Part shown: positions 1 to 10,690 of the stretch, one piece after another
Layout of the letters: every line of letters begins with the position of its first letter
Position numbering within the stretch: position 1 is the stretch's first letter
DNA from: Prorocentrum cordatum
Taxonomy: Eukaryota > Sar > Dinophyceae > Prorocentrales > Prorocentraceae
DNA: 64,000 nt
NCBI GenBank assembly: GCA_963575745.1
Contig: CAUYUJ010001403.1
Coordinates: forward strand, 356,501 to 420,500
Direction: 5' to 3'
Program-made: the position numbers and the translations under genes
The notes under the pieces: model-generated
Databases searched by the model: none
What the model was told of the DNA's origin: nothing
What the model saw: the letters and a program-made list of their open reading frames with translations, nothing else

Positions 1-600
1 CTTGTGCAGTTGCCTGTCCGTTCCCTCATCCCTCCCCACCTCCTTCCTTTTCTGCCCTTTCCCCCTTCTGCTGTCGCCCCCTCGCCCTCTGCAGTCTCAC
101 CGCGGTCGACGTGTTCTTTTTCTGGTCATCTCTTCTCTATCGTCCTCCTCTCCGCCATTTTCCCTTCTCTGGGATGTGAAACATGCTGCCGCTGTTCGAT
201 CCCAAACGGTGTCTTTACCCCGGGCGGACATCGGGCTCGCGTGGGCGTCTCCTCCTCCTCCTCCTCCTTCTCCTCCTCCTCCTGCTCCTCCTGCTGCTCC
301 TCCTCCTCCTCGTCCTCCTCCTCCTCCTCCTCCTCCTTCTCCTCCTCCTCTTTGATCAGGCTGAACATGTCTTCCATCCCTTCATCCGCATCCCCCTCCC
401 GGGTTTCTATATCACGGCGGCCCAGCAGTGGCGCGGCCACGTATGTGATCGCCATACTCGGCGTGTGGATTTGAAGCCTTACCGCCCGCCGCATTCTAGT
501 TTTGCGAGAAAAAGGTGCCGCTGAGACGGAGGGGGGGAAGCGAGGAGTGAGGAGGATGCGCGAGGCGACCATGGAACGACACCATTGATGGCTGCAACTT
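1..600. repeat. Pyrimidine-rich DNA with a TCC microsatellite
   Basis: The plus strand is strongly C+T rich. A nearly pure TCC/TCG/TGC trinucleotide run covers roughly 249-355. Long open frames here encode only serine, leucine or glutamate runs, depending on frame. I take them as products of the repeat, not genes. Confidence 0.85.
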
Positions 601-1340
601 CTTGTGTGCCAGACACATCGAAACGACTTCCATTCTGCATCAGGCTCACTGATGTAGGGTTTTACGCAAGCATGCAGGGTTTATATGTGGGTATTGCGTG
701 GGGATTTGCTCCGGCAGCAAGGAAACACTGTCGATACGATGTTTTGGCTCCAACACCGAGGCGATGCAAAGATTGCAACGCCTTGCTGACGTAGGAGCTC
801 AATAATACAAGCATGGAGAGCCAGCTGAGCAGGAGGCATGGGTAACAGTAATGATATGTTCAGCGAGTGGTGGAGAGCAAACCTCCCATGATACACATAG
901 GCTTAGCATGTCGCGTAGCACTGATGCAACGCCATCTCAGCGATGCACCCAGCCCAATGCAGTTTCCCTCAGCGCGGGGTTGCTGCAGTCTGCATGCCAG
1001 TAGGACAGCAATGGGCCCCAAGAGGCCCCACGATAATCGAATGAACGCCCTGAGCCGTGAACGCGTGTAAACAGCAGCAGGTTCAGCACATTGGCATGTT
1101 GTCAGTCCCCCCTTTCCAACTCAAAATGCCTCGGACACAACCCCGTGCACGCAGTGTACGATTGCTTGCCACGTTTTGGGCTTGCGCCCATCGCGTGTGC
1201 AAGCAGAACGCCGCTGCAAGGGAAAACAAACAACGGTGTTATAGAGTGAAGTCGTGCGCTTTAGAAAAAACCGAGCATATGCATCGGACGCAAGCCCCAG
1301 ATCACACTGTTTACGGGGGACCCTGCGAGTCTTCAAGACG
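600..1340. other. No recognisable feature
   Basis: I see no domain, tandem repeat or inverted repeat that I can support. Only short open frames of ordinary composition occur. Confidence 0.5.
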
Positions 1341-1490
1341 CCCCTAGACGCCCTCAAGACTGGCCAAGGCGGTGCCAGAGCCTGCCTCAGGACCCAAGGC
1401 CGCCCCGAGAGCCCCAAAGACGCCACAAGGGCCTCGCCCTCCAAGATGGCCCCAACGGGCCCCAAGGGGCCCCGAAGTTGCCCCAAGAGA
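1340..1490 (-). repeat. Short block of the CTTGG-type minisatellite, inverted
   Basis: Degenerate CCAAG / GGCCCC steps such as GATGGCCCC and GGCCCCAAGG recur over about 150 bases. They are the reverse complement of the array at 3.1-4.3 kb. This is one of several dispersed blocks of that family in the window. Confidence 0.6.
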
Positions 1491-1499
1491 TTCCGAAAT

Positions 1500-3080
1500 G
1501 TTTAGGTAGGCATCGGTGTTTTCACTGAATGTTTGACTTCTTCTTCTCGCCAGTACTGAGAAGAAGCCAAAAGTCAGGCCAGAAAGAAATCCGAAGAGGT
1601 GTTTTAAGGCCGTTGCAAAGTATATGTTCGAGGTGTACGACTGCATGTCTCAAGGCGTTTGGACCGCAAGGACGCTGGCGAGTTCGGTTTTGTGGGAACC
1701 CGCGTCAAAAGCGCGAGGAGAAAATACTTGCCAGAAGAAACACCAGGTTGGCCTAAAGGTTTGGGGATGTGTGCTGCAGACAATGTGCACTCGAATGATC
1801 TCGGTAGGCCTCATTCCCAGGCCGCTTTAACCTTCATCAGTGGCCGGTCTTTGGGCCTCGCTCGCAACAGGTCCCATTCTCAACCGAGAAGAAGCAAAAC
1901 AATAAATAAAACATGTTGGGCATTTCGGGTTCACGGAGGGTGGATTTGGAGACCACGAGGACTCAGGAGGTGCGTTGCCGAGTTCGCCCCCTTTCCTTCC
2001 CCACAAAGATTTCGGCCCCCAGGGGACGGCAAAAGGGAGATAAGGGACAGACAGCTAAAAGCCTCACACGCCTTTCGCCCCGCGGCAAGCGGGGATTCGC
2101 AAACCCATTGTTCGGTTACAGAATTGGAGCAGAACCGAGGCTTTGCAGTGTCATGTGAACGTGTCGGTGGCGACGGTCCGCCGATCAAGTAATCTCGAGC
2201 ATTCCCGTTCCTTTGAAAATTTGGCAGATGTTCTGCAATAGCCTTTGGATTTCATGCCTGAGCATCGCTGTATTCGCGTGCGCCCGGGGCCTGAGGACCA
2301 GAAGGGCCGCGACCAGTTCCGGAAGAGGGAGCAGGCGGCCAGGGCCACCAGGCTTGGGCAAGAGGACCGTGTGCGTGTCGTCGCGCACGTCCGCCCCTCT
2401 CGCCATACGCCTCACCGGCGCGCAGTTGTGGTCATGGAGATCATACGGAGCTCCGACGTGACTTGAAATAACATGGAGTCGTACTTGATATTCGGAACAC
2501 CTTTGGTTCGGGAGGGGGCCGCGGTTTCTTGGCCGGTCCCGGGCCGACGTAGGGACAGTTGCTTATTGTCGAGATTCGCTTGTTCATGGAAGCCCCTGCG
2601 TTCCCGGTTCTGGTGGTCTGATGGCAAGGCGCCGACTGTATCACACTAGTGTTGTTCGTCTGGTTGCATGTGCCGCGCGAGCGCCCCAGGGCCGCGCTTC
2701 TTTCTTGGCCTGCTGTGTGTTCTTCGAGAAGCCGCAGCGGCGCACGCGTGCAATCAATAAAGCACAGGCGTCATGACAGGGTCTTCACCTTGCTGTCGGC
2801 ACCCCCACTTTCCGTGCTGCCCTGGGACCCTATTTAGGCTCTTGTGGGGGCGTCTCGGAGGACAGCGGGGCATCGGGGCCGCCTTCGGCCATGTCAGGAC
2901 TATCGAAGACGCCTACGGCGAACCACCTGCCCCTTTGAAAGCGCCTCTGTGGCCGACAGCTGGGCCAGAGCTCGGCCAAGTTATCGGGCCAGTTGTTCCC
3001 CGAGTGAGTCTGGAAAGACTTCGGGGAACGCATGGGGGAGCAAGAAGAGGATGAGGGGGAGGAGGAGAAGAAAATGAGGA
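1500..3080. other. No recognisable gene
   Basis: Several open frames of 60-180 codons occur on both strands, but they overlap in conflicting frames and none shows a domain I recognise. The last about 70 bases become GGA-rich (3050-3100) just before the minisatellite. Confidence 0.5.
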
Positions 3081-3084
3081 CGAT

Positions 3085-4300
3085 GAGGAGGAGGAGGAGG
3101 CTTCTTGGGGCACTCTTGGGGCCTGCTGGAAGCTTCCTGGGGGCCTCTCGGATGGTTTTTAGTTAGGGGCCTTTGGGGGCCTCTTGGGGGCCTCTGTGCC
3201 CGTCTGAGGGTGTTGCTGGCTTGTCTGACGCCGTCGGAAGCCGTCTTGGGGGCCTGTCTGGGTCGTCTCGGGGCCCTCTTGGGGCATATCAGGGGTTCTT
3301 AGAGGCCATCTTGGGCGTCTTGGAGGCCTCTGGGGCCATCTTGATCTTGGGGCCCTCTTAGGGCCTTCTTCGGGGCTTCTGGGGCCGTCATGGGGCCATC
3401 TTGGAGGCCTCCTGAGAGATCGTGGCGGCCTCTTGCGCCGTCTTGAGCTTTCGGAATGCCGAGAAGACGCCAATGCCAACATCTATCAACAACCTTAGGA
3501 AGAAACAAGGATGTGTGCCTCTTCGTGCCCTCCTGGAAGACCTCCTGGACACCTTTTGGACCGTCTTGGAGGCGTCTTGGAGGACTCGTGGGTCATCTGG
3601 AGGCCATCTGAGGCCGTCTTGGGTGCATCTTGGGCCGTCTTGGGGGCATCTTGGGGCCATCGTAGCCGTCTTGGAGGCCACCTTGGCCGTCTTGGACGCC
3701 TCTTGGGCCTTCTTGGGGCCGTCTTGGTGGCCTCTGCGGCCGTCATGGGGCCATCTTGGAGGCCTCGTGGGCGATCTTGGGGGCCTCTTGGGCCGTCTTG
3801 AACCGTCGGAATGCCGGAAAGAAGCAACTTCCCAAATCCTTCGAAAACCTTAAGAAACAATCAATGATTTTGGCCTCTTCGGGCCCTCCTGGAGAACCTC
3901 TTGGAGGCCTCTTCGGCCGTCTCGGAGGCCTCTTGGGGGCCTCTTGGGCCGCCTGAGGCCATCTGGAGGCCGGCTGAGGCCGTCTTGGGTTCATCTTGGG
4001 CCGTCGTGGAGGCATCTCAGGGCCATCTTAGCCGTCTTGGAGGCCATTATGGGCGTCTTGGAGGCCTCTTGGGCCGTCTTGGGGCCCTCCTGGGGCCGTC
4101 TTGGGGGCCTCTTGGACCGTTATGGGGCCATCTTGGAGGCCTCGCGGGCGATCTTGGGGGAGCTCTTGGGCCGTCGTGTGGTCTTCGGAAGGCCGAAAAG
4201 AAGCAAATACCCAAATCCTTCAAAAACCCACGGAAAACCAATGATTTCGGCCTCTTCGGGCCGTCCTTGAGGACCTCTTGGAGGCGTCTTGGGGGGCTCT
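3085..4300 (+). repeat. CTTGG minisatellite with higher-order structure
   Basis: The plus strand repeats short steps built from GGCCGTCTTGG, GGGGCCTC and GGAGGCC. On top of that, a non-repetitive spacer of about 100 bases recurs three times. Each spacer has a CGGAAtGCCGaaaAGAAGC-like core, an AACC/CTTA-rich middle and a GGCCTCTTCGGGCC end. The spacers begin near 3440, 3795 and 4170, a higher-order period of about 355-375 bases. Frames in both directions stay open through it and give repetitive W/L/G or P/R/K proteins, which I do not regard as genes. Confidence 0.85.
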
Positions 4301-4309
4301 ATGCAGCCC

Positions 4310-5535
4310 TGCAGCCCGGGTGGCAGCGCCCTAGAGTATTAGTGGGGCAGGTGTCTCATCAAGCTCGCTTCCTGGTCGCCAGGGCGCAGCAGGCCCACGT
4401 TCACCGCCTGCAGCGCCAGAGACCAGAGCGACACCTGAGGCAGCGCTTCGGTTATGTACTGTGGCGCGTGTTTCTGGGCAGATTCCCGAGCCAGAGCCCC
4501 TCGCAAAAGCGATTCTTGCACTGGCGAAGCATGATTGTGGGCCGTGCGTGCCCCCGACGATCAAACCACGCACAGAGCTTTTGCAGGCCAACTTGGCGCC
4601 AACGGCGCTGGCTGAGCAGGCAGTTTGGCTGGAATTCTGCGGTTGGAAAGCCAGCGTTCCTGGCTACGCGTCCGCGGTCCGCCTCTACGGGCAGGCAGCG
4701 CGTGCTTGCGGGAGCCGCCCGTGGCCTCCCACGCAGGTAGCGCTGGATTGCTTCGTTTGTTTATTTCGCAGCTGGTCGTCGTTGAGCCGGTACTTGTCCC
4801 ATCTCCGCACAGTGCTGTCGTGGCTGCTGCCCGACCTGCGGGTGCACTTCCCGACCTGCGGGAACGAGAACTGTGTGCTGCCCGACCTGCGGGAAGCACA
4901 TAGTGGGAACGAGAACCCAGGATTGGCAGTGGCCCCGGGAGGGCCTTTGCTGGCGCTGGGCGGTGCCGGTCGCCAATCCCGTGCCAACGCTGCGTACCAC
5001 TGGGGCGCCCATGCTAACGCTGGGCGGTTCCAGCCATCAGGGGTCCTTGCCAACGCAGGAGCGGCAGTGGGAACGAGAACCCAGGATCGGCAGTGGCCCC
5101 GGGAGGCGGTGGCGACGAGGAGGGCCCGTGGCGACGAGGGGCCGTTGCGGCGAGGAGCACCAGCAGCGTCCTGAACGCCAGAACGCACGGACGGGAGCCA
5201 GGAAGGCGACGAGGAAGGGCAGTGGCGACGAGGAGCACGAGCCACAACCCGAGCGCCCAAGAGCACGGGCAGGCGCGCCAGCACCCGACGACCCGCACAG
5301 GGGCACCACTGCCACCGCCAGCAGAAGGCGCGGTTATCCTCGCGCCCTCGCGCCTGGAGGAAGGAGAGGAGCAAGCGGCGTAGCATCCCCGCGCCCAAAT
5401 CCACCAGCCGCACGCGGCCACCGGCTGTAAGCACAACGATCCGCCGCCACGGGGGCACTGCCAGGCAGTGAACCAGCGTGATTCCACTGAGGCCACCGAG
5501 GCCAGGAAGCGAGGAGACCACTCGAGTCCTCCTGG
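4310..5535. other. GC-rich DNA with short direct repeats, no recognised gene
   Basis: The motif GCCCGACCTGCGGG recurs within 4830-4895. A segment reading GAACGAGAACCCAGGAT, then a G-C-rich continuation, occurs near 4910 and again near 5073, about 165 bases apart. Long frames on the minus strand (for example 4685-5752) follow from GC bias and show no domain. Confidence 0.45.
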
Positions 5536-5536
5536 A

Positions 5537-5580
5537 GATTTTCCTGCCCCCCAAACCGCTGCACGATTTAGGGGCGATGA
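5537..5580 (+). repeat. Dispersed repeat, GATTTAGGGGCGA type
   Basis: A segment of about 45 bases with CTGCCCCCCAAA, then CGCTG, then GATTTAGGGGCGATGAAAA. Related copies lie at 19940-19985 and 20317-20370. The AAAtCgctgc...GATTT part could form a short hairpin. Family and function are unknown. Confidence 0.55.
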
Positions 5581-5822
5581 AAACGCCTGAATTAGGAATC
5601 TGAACACCGAAACGCTCGCATGTGCAATCGGGGCCCTGAAACACACGAATCCGCAATCTAAGCGCTGAAACGTTCGAATGGGACATCTGAGCACCGAAAC
5701 GCCCGAATTGACAATCTAAGCACGGAGACGCGCGAATCGGCAATCTGAGCACGGAAACGTCTCAATCGGCAATATGGGCACGGCAACGCCTCAATCGGCA
5801 ATCGGAGCACTCAAACGTCCGG
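5573..5822 (-). repeat. 29-base tandem array, inverted copy
   Basis: Units resemble CGGCAATCTGAGCACCGAAACG. They are the reverse complement of the array starting at 13.1 kb. About eight units are present. Together with the neighbouring OTU fragment this block is an inverted duplicate of 12.43-13.35 kb. Confidence 0.85.
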
Positions 5823-5933
5823 CGCAGCTGATCGAAGATGTGATGTGATGATCTGTGTTCTCACGCCAGTTGCGCGGAATCATTGCCAAAGGCATTTTGT
5901 GTGAAACTGATGTGAAACTATAGATCGTTCTAG

Positions 5934-6510
5934 CTAAATCACAGATTCCTCCAATATTTTTGGATCCCTTGAGGTAGAAAGCCTGTTAATCCAAGCGATT
6001 GTGAAGCACTGGACGCACCTGTTGGCACTTCCCTGGGTGGCGTCGCTGGGAGCGTCCCATAGTAATGACTCACTCTGTTGTAGGCGAGCCAACAGGGTGT
6101 GTCGGGCACTGCGTCGTCGACGTCTGCACCAATGCTGGTAAACGTGCGAATGCTGCCGGCATTCACCACCACCACTGTTTTTTTCGCATATCCTCGCCAA
6201 AGTGCCCAACACAAGGTCGTCTGCGTAGTCCTCCCGCAACTGCTTAGCCTTATGCTGCTGCACAGTGCGACCAAGATTGGCAGCTGCCGCTGCTAGGGTT
6301 GCTGGGTCTGCCTCTTCCATCACACGAGCCCTCATGCGTGAGATGCTGTCGTCCGTCATCCCAAGTGTTTGGAGGGCGTGGAGCAGGCAGTGCCCGTCCT
6401 TCGGTGTCGACGGATCGCAGCGCTTGCCGTAGGGAGCCAGAGCCTCGTCGAGCTCCTCAATGCTGATCTCTGCATTTTTTTGTCTGGCACGTTTGCCGCG
6501 GGCCTCTTTC
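5934..6510 (-). pseudogene. OTU-domain cysteine protease fragment of a transposon ORF2 (broken)
   Basis: On the minus strand this encodes the same OTU-type domain as 12442-12993. The N-terminal half carries KDGHCLLHALQTLG, where the Cys-containing DGxC block corresponds to the catalytic Asp/Cys of OTU peptidases. The helix-rich middle through LVLGTLARI follows in the same frame. The frame then breaks near a T-run around 6178-6184; the end of the domain, including SHYYGTLP with the expected catalytic His, continues in another frame. The open frame extends upstream to 6557 because the adjoining inverted-repeat end at 6511-6597 is also open in this phase, so the predicted N-terminus is not native. 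The transposase half of the element is absent. OTU folds normally cleave ubiquitin or related linkages; a role here is inference. Confidence 0.75.
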
Positions 6511-6647
6511 GGTCCAAAACTGTCTACAGAAATCTTTGGTCGTTTAGACTGGTCCACCCCTTCTACAGGGGAATACCACCTCTGAAGGTTTCCCTGTCTA
6601 CAGTATCACAGTGGCCCTGTCTAAAGAGGTTTGCCAGGGGATTATTC
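6511..6647 (+). mobile_element. End of a terminal-inverted-repeat element (T1), copy 1
   Basis: Starts GGTCCAAAACTGTCTACAG and runs inward through CCCCTTCTACAGGGG to GGGGATTATT. It is nearly the reverse complement of 17164-17299, and a diverged relative lies at 14830-14914. It abuts GAAAGAGG (complement of CCTCTTTC just left of 6511), the sequence found at the other broken junction. In the core, CTGT-AG-ACAG palindromes and a CCCCT/AGGGG stem are visible. I read it as one terminus of a DNA transposon or MITE. Confidence 0.65.
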
Positions 6648-6754
6648 CCCACGTGCTTCGTGGGGTTTTGGTTTTCTTCCCACCCGCGCCGCGCCCGCGT
6701 CTCACCCACGCCCGCCCTCCTCCCCTCCTTCTCCTCCCCTCCTCTTCACGCACA

Positions 6755-7075
6755 CAGCGCAGCGCAGCGCAGCGCAGCGCAACACAGCACAGCACAGCAC
6801 AGCACATCGCAGCGAAGCGCACACAGCACAGCACAGCACAACACAGCACAGCACACACACGCGGCTTGGCACGCGCGGCACATTCTCGACGCCATAGGGG
6901 TCGTCCACGGCACAGCAGGTGCGGCAGTTTTGCACAGCACACTTGCACAGCACAGCACAGCATAGCACAGTACAGCACACCGCAGCACAGCACGGCGCGG
7001 CACAGCACACCACATCGCAGCACAGCTCAGCACAGCATAGCACACAGGGCAGGCGCGCAGGGCACGGCACGGCAG
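6755..7075 (+). repeat. GCACA/CACAG pentanucleotide-like repeat
   Basis: AGCACAGCACAGC-type repeats with minor interruptions run along the plus strand, separated near 6850-6935 by about 85 bases that resemble the following 89-base satellite. Frames over it encode QHSTAQHST or cysteine-rich runs and are not genes. Confidence 0.85.
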
Positions 7076-7079
7076 AGCG

Positions 7080-8692
7080 TGGCAGGGGTGGCACTTTCTC
7101 GACACAACAGGGGGTGCGCAGGGGGTGGTCCCTGAGCTCGGCCGCTATGCACGAGGGCTGTCCAGGCACAGCAGGCGTGGCACACTCTCGACACCACAGG
7201 GGGTGCGCGGGGGGTGGTCCCTGAGCTCGGCCGCTATGCACGACGGTCGTCCAGGCACAGCAGGCGTTGCACTTTCTCGACACCATGGGGGTGCGCAGGG
7301 GGTGGTCCCTGAGCGCGGCCGCTATGCACGACGGTCGTCCAGGCACAGCAGGCGTGGCACTTTCTCGACACCATAGGGGGTGCGCAGGGGGTGGTCCCTG
7401 AGCTCGCCGCTATGGACGATGGTCGCCCAGGCATAGCAGCACTTTAGAGGGGGTGGTCCCTGAGCTCGCCGCTATGGAAGACGGTCGCCCAGGCACAGCA
7501 GGCGTGGCACTTTCTCGACACCACAGGGGGTGCGCAGGGGGTGGTCCCTGAGCTCGGTCGATATGCACGACGGTCGTCCAGGCACAGCAGGCGTGGCACT
7601 TTCCCGACACCACAGGGGGTGCGCAGGGGGTGGTCCCTGAGCTCGGCCGCTACGCACGACGGTCGTCCAGGCATAGCAGGCGTGGTACTTCTCGACGCCA
7701 CAGGGGGGGGGTGCGCAGGGGTGGTCCCTGAGCGCGGCCGCTATGCACGACGGTCGTCCAGGCACAGCAGGCGTTTCTCGACACCACAGGGGTGCGCAGG
7801 GGTGGTCCCTGAGCGCGGCCGCTATGCACGACGGTCGTCCAGGCACAGCAGGCGTGGCACTTTCTCGACACCATAGGGGGTGCGCAGGGGGTGGTCCCTG
7901 AGCTCGGCCGCTATGCACGACGGTCGTCCAGGCACAGCAGGCGTGGCACTTTCTCGACACCATAAGGGGGTGCGCAGGGGGTGGTCCCTGAGCTCGCCGC
8001 TATGCACGACGGTCGTCCAGGCATAGCAGGCGTGGCACTTTCTCGACACCAAGGGGGTGCGCAGGGGGTGGTCCCTGAGCTCGCCGCTATGGACGACGGT
8101 CGTCCAAACACAGCAGGCGTGGCACTTTCTCGACACCACAGGGGGTGCGCAGGGGGTGGTCCCTGAGCTCGGTCGATATGCACGACGGTCGTCCAGGCAC
8201 AGCAGGCGTGGCACTTTCTCGACACCAGAGGGGGTGCGCAGGGGGTGGTCCCTGAGCTCGGCCGCTATGCACGACGGTCGTCCAGGCACAGCAGGCGTGG
8301 CACTTTCTCGACACCACAGGGGGTGCGCAGGGGGTGGTCCCTGAGCGCGGCAGCTATGCACGACGGTCGTCCAGGCACAGCAGGCGTGGCATTTTCTCGA
8401 CACCACAGGGGGTGTGCAGGGGGTGGTCCCTGAGCGCGGCCGCTATGCACGACGGTCGTCCAGGCACAGCAGGCGTGGCACTTTCTCGACACCATAGGGG
8501 GTGTGCAGGGGGCGGTCCCTGAGCTCGGCCGCTACGCACGACGGTCGCCCAGGCACAGCAGGCGTGGAACTTTCTCGACACCATAGGGGGTGCGCAGGGG
8601 GTGGTCCCTGAGCGCGGCCGCTATGCACGACGGTCGTCCAGGCACAGCAGGCGTGGCATTTTCCCGACACCATAGGGGGCGCGCAGCTGTAG
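7080..8692 (+). repeat. 89-base satellite, about 18 units
   Basis: The unit contains GGCACTTTCTCGACACCA, GGGGGTGCGCAGGGGGTG, GTCCCTGAGCTCGGCCGC and CACGACGGTCGTCCAGGC. Regular 89-base spacing is clear from 8160 to 8690. Around 7380-7800 some units carry short deletions. Because 89 is not a multiple of three, each frame cycles through all phases, yet frames stay open for hundreds of bases by chance; I do not call genes in it. Confidence 0.92.
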
Positions 8693-8812
8693 CATCATAA
8701 TCGTCATCATCATCAAGAATTGTAGCCACCCTGGCTCATGCGGGCTCAGACTGCTGGATATGTGAACGCGGACGGCCGCCGGTGACTCTCCGTTAAAGGT
8801 ACGGTCCCCCTC

Positions 8813-9480
8813 GTGGCGCCCAAATGCGGAATGTCTGCTTTGCCACCGCCTTGCGAGCAGCTCAAGAAATCAATGCAAGATATGGGCGCTGAGGTGAGCC
8901 TGGATGGTTTGCGAATATATGTTTTCCGGCATGGGAGCGCCTTGGTACGCGGCGCATTTGATGCTTACCACCGACAGCTGGCAAACTGGTGGCCTGACAC
9001 GCTCCTCACCAGGTACAACGAGCTGCCGCGAACAAAAGGCGCCGACGATGCCAGGAGGCAGTGCTTGACTAGGTACTTGCTGAACCCTTCGTCCGGCGGG
9101 TTCCCAGCTGATCAGCCGGGGGGGCGTGCGGAGGATGGCGATGGCTCGCCGTTGGCGAAAGTTCGGCGGGTCGGCGACGCCGGCAACGGGGGCGTTGCCA
9201 CGCTCGCGCAGGACGCGCCTATCAAGTCCACGCCCATGCAGCCTTTCACTCCTCAGCGGTCCCCAGCACTTCTGCTTGCTACCTGCGTTCGTTCCACAGG
9301 CGCCCTGAAGACCGCGTTTTCGTTTTTTTATCATTTGAGCGCTGCCGGAGGCTTTTCGCCGAAGGTTGCCTTTCATAACATGCTCCTTCCTTCCGCATCT
9401 GATCAGAAGCTTTTTGCCGAAGATCATTTTCCAAACTGTAGTGCCCGTCGCCTTGTGAACGCCGAACAATGTTTTCCAAC
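8813..9480 (+). CDS. Hypothetical protein or exon, unrecognised
   Basis: The first roughly 150 residues of this open frame have balanced, protein-like composition, for example EVSLDGLRIYVFRHGSALV and HRQLANWWPDTLLTRYNEL, unlike the surrounding repeat-derived frames. The frame continues past 9480 into trinucleotide repeats and ends at 10084, so the real coding end is probably earlier or at a splice site I cannot place. The segment 9310-9450 holds two similar stretches around CTTTTCGCCGAAG and CTTTTTGCCGAAG. I recognise no family. It could be a host exon or part of an unknown element. Confidence 0.3.
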
Positions 9481-9529
9481 TGCATCAAGCAAACATCTCT
9501 CTCCTCTCCACTCTCCTCCTTTCCTGGGA

Positions 9530-9968
9530 ATGGCGACGACGACGACGAACACGACGACAGCGACGACGACGACGACGGCGACGGCATGGGGCCTCCCTTC
9601 TTCCCCCCTCCTCTCCATCCACGGTGTCTCCTGCCCACTCCCTCCCCTTCCTTTCTTTCCCTGTCTTCTCGTTCTTCCCTCGCTCTCCTCCGCCCCCCCC
9701 CCTCTAACCTTCCCGCCTCTGCCTCCCTCCTCCATGCCGCTGCTCCCGCAAACGTCGCGTTCGTCGTCGTCGCCGTCGTCTTCGTCGTCGTCGTCGCATT
9801 CGTTGTCCTCGTCGTACTCGTCGTCGCACTCGTCGTCGAAATCGTCGTCGTACCTCCTCGTCGCACTCGGGGGCGCTCCTGCCCTCTCCGCTCTACATGC
9901 CCTCGACCATCCCTCTCCTCCCTCCTGCTGCCACTGCTCCTCCTCCTCGGAGGCCCGGGCGCCGCCGC

Positions 9969-10015
<47 letters not shown>

Positions 10016-10035
10016 ACGATTGTTGGGGTGACTCA
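9530..10035 (+). repeat. GAC / TCG trinucleotide repeats and C-rich tract
   Basis: GACGACGAC-type repeats (9533-9590), a CCTCCC-rich tract (9596-9740), then TCG and GCC trinucleotide runs (9755-10020). Confidence 0.9.
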
Positions 10036-10165
10036 TCTGGTTAGTTTGGCTGGTCTGCTTGACTGGCCTTGCTGGCTTGTCTGATTTCTTTGGCTGGTTA
10101 TGGCTGGAATGACTGATCTGACTGGTCTGGTCAGTCTGGCTGGTCTGGCTCAAAAAGGCGAAGCG
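10036..10165 (+). repeat. TGGTCTGGCTGG-type short tandem repeat
   Basis: Imperfect 5- to 10-base steps such as TGGTCTGG, CTGGCTTG and TCAGTCTGGC over about 130 bases, directly before the transposon copy. Confidence 0.7.
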
Positions 10166-10249
10166 GGATGTGACATGGTTCGTGAACACACGTGACATAA
10201 ATAAGTACGTGGGGTTCCTCGGTAGCGTAATTGGAGCACTCTGCGAGCG

Positions 10250-10575
10250 CTCTGTCAAGACTTTCAGAGAATTCTGAGAGGATTCTGACGGAACTCTGAC
10301 AGGATTCTGAGAGCATTCTGAGAGAAGAGCATTCTGAGAGGATTCTGAGAGAATTCTTAAAGGATTCTAAGAGGATTCTGAGAGAATTCTTAAAGGATTT
10401 GAGAGGATTCTGAGAGCATTCTGAGAGGATCTTGAGAGCATCCTGAGAGGATTATGAGAGCATTCTGAGAGGATTATGAGAGGATTCTGAGAGAATTCTC
10501 AAAGAATTCTGAGAGCATTCTGAGAGGATTCTGAGATTCAGATTCTGAGATTCAGATTCTGAGAGGATTCTGGAA
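10250..10575 (+). repeat. ATTCTGAGAG subterminal array
   Basis: About 25 degenerate 12- to 15-base units of the type GGATTCTGAGAGCATTC. Mirrored at 16780-17130. It lies between the element end and the transposase start. Such iterated subterminal motifs in other DNA transposons can be transposase binding sites; that is inference here. Confidence 0.85.
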
Positions 10576-10690
10576 GCATTGAGCGATTCCGGAACGATTC
10601 CACACCGATTCCGGATCGAGTCCAGACCGATTCCGGAACGATCCCAGAGCGATTCCGGGCCGATTCTGACCATGACGTACTCAGAGCGCG

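Noticed and set aside
126-572. Glu-rich minus-strand frame and Ser/Leu-rich plus-strand frames
   Set aside because: TCC microsatellite translated in different phases.
3085-4740. W/L/G-rich plus-strand and P/R/K-rich minus-strand proteins
   Set aside because: CTTGG minisatellite frames. Both strands are open and no frame is favoured.
6598-7346. Cysteine-rich (CCAVLCCAVLCC) and QHSTAQHST frames
   Set aside because: Direct products of the CACAG repeat.
7472-8729. Cysteine/proline-rich minus-strand repeat proteins
   Set aside because: The 89-base satellite shifts frame at each unit. Proteins exist only because few stops occur in this GC-rich unit.
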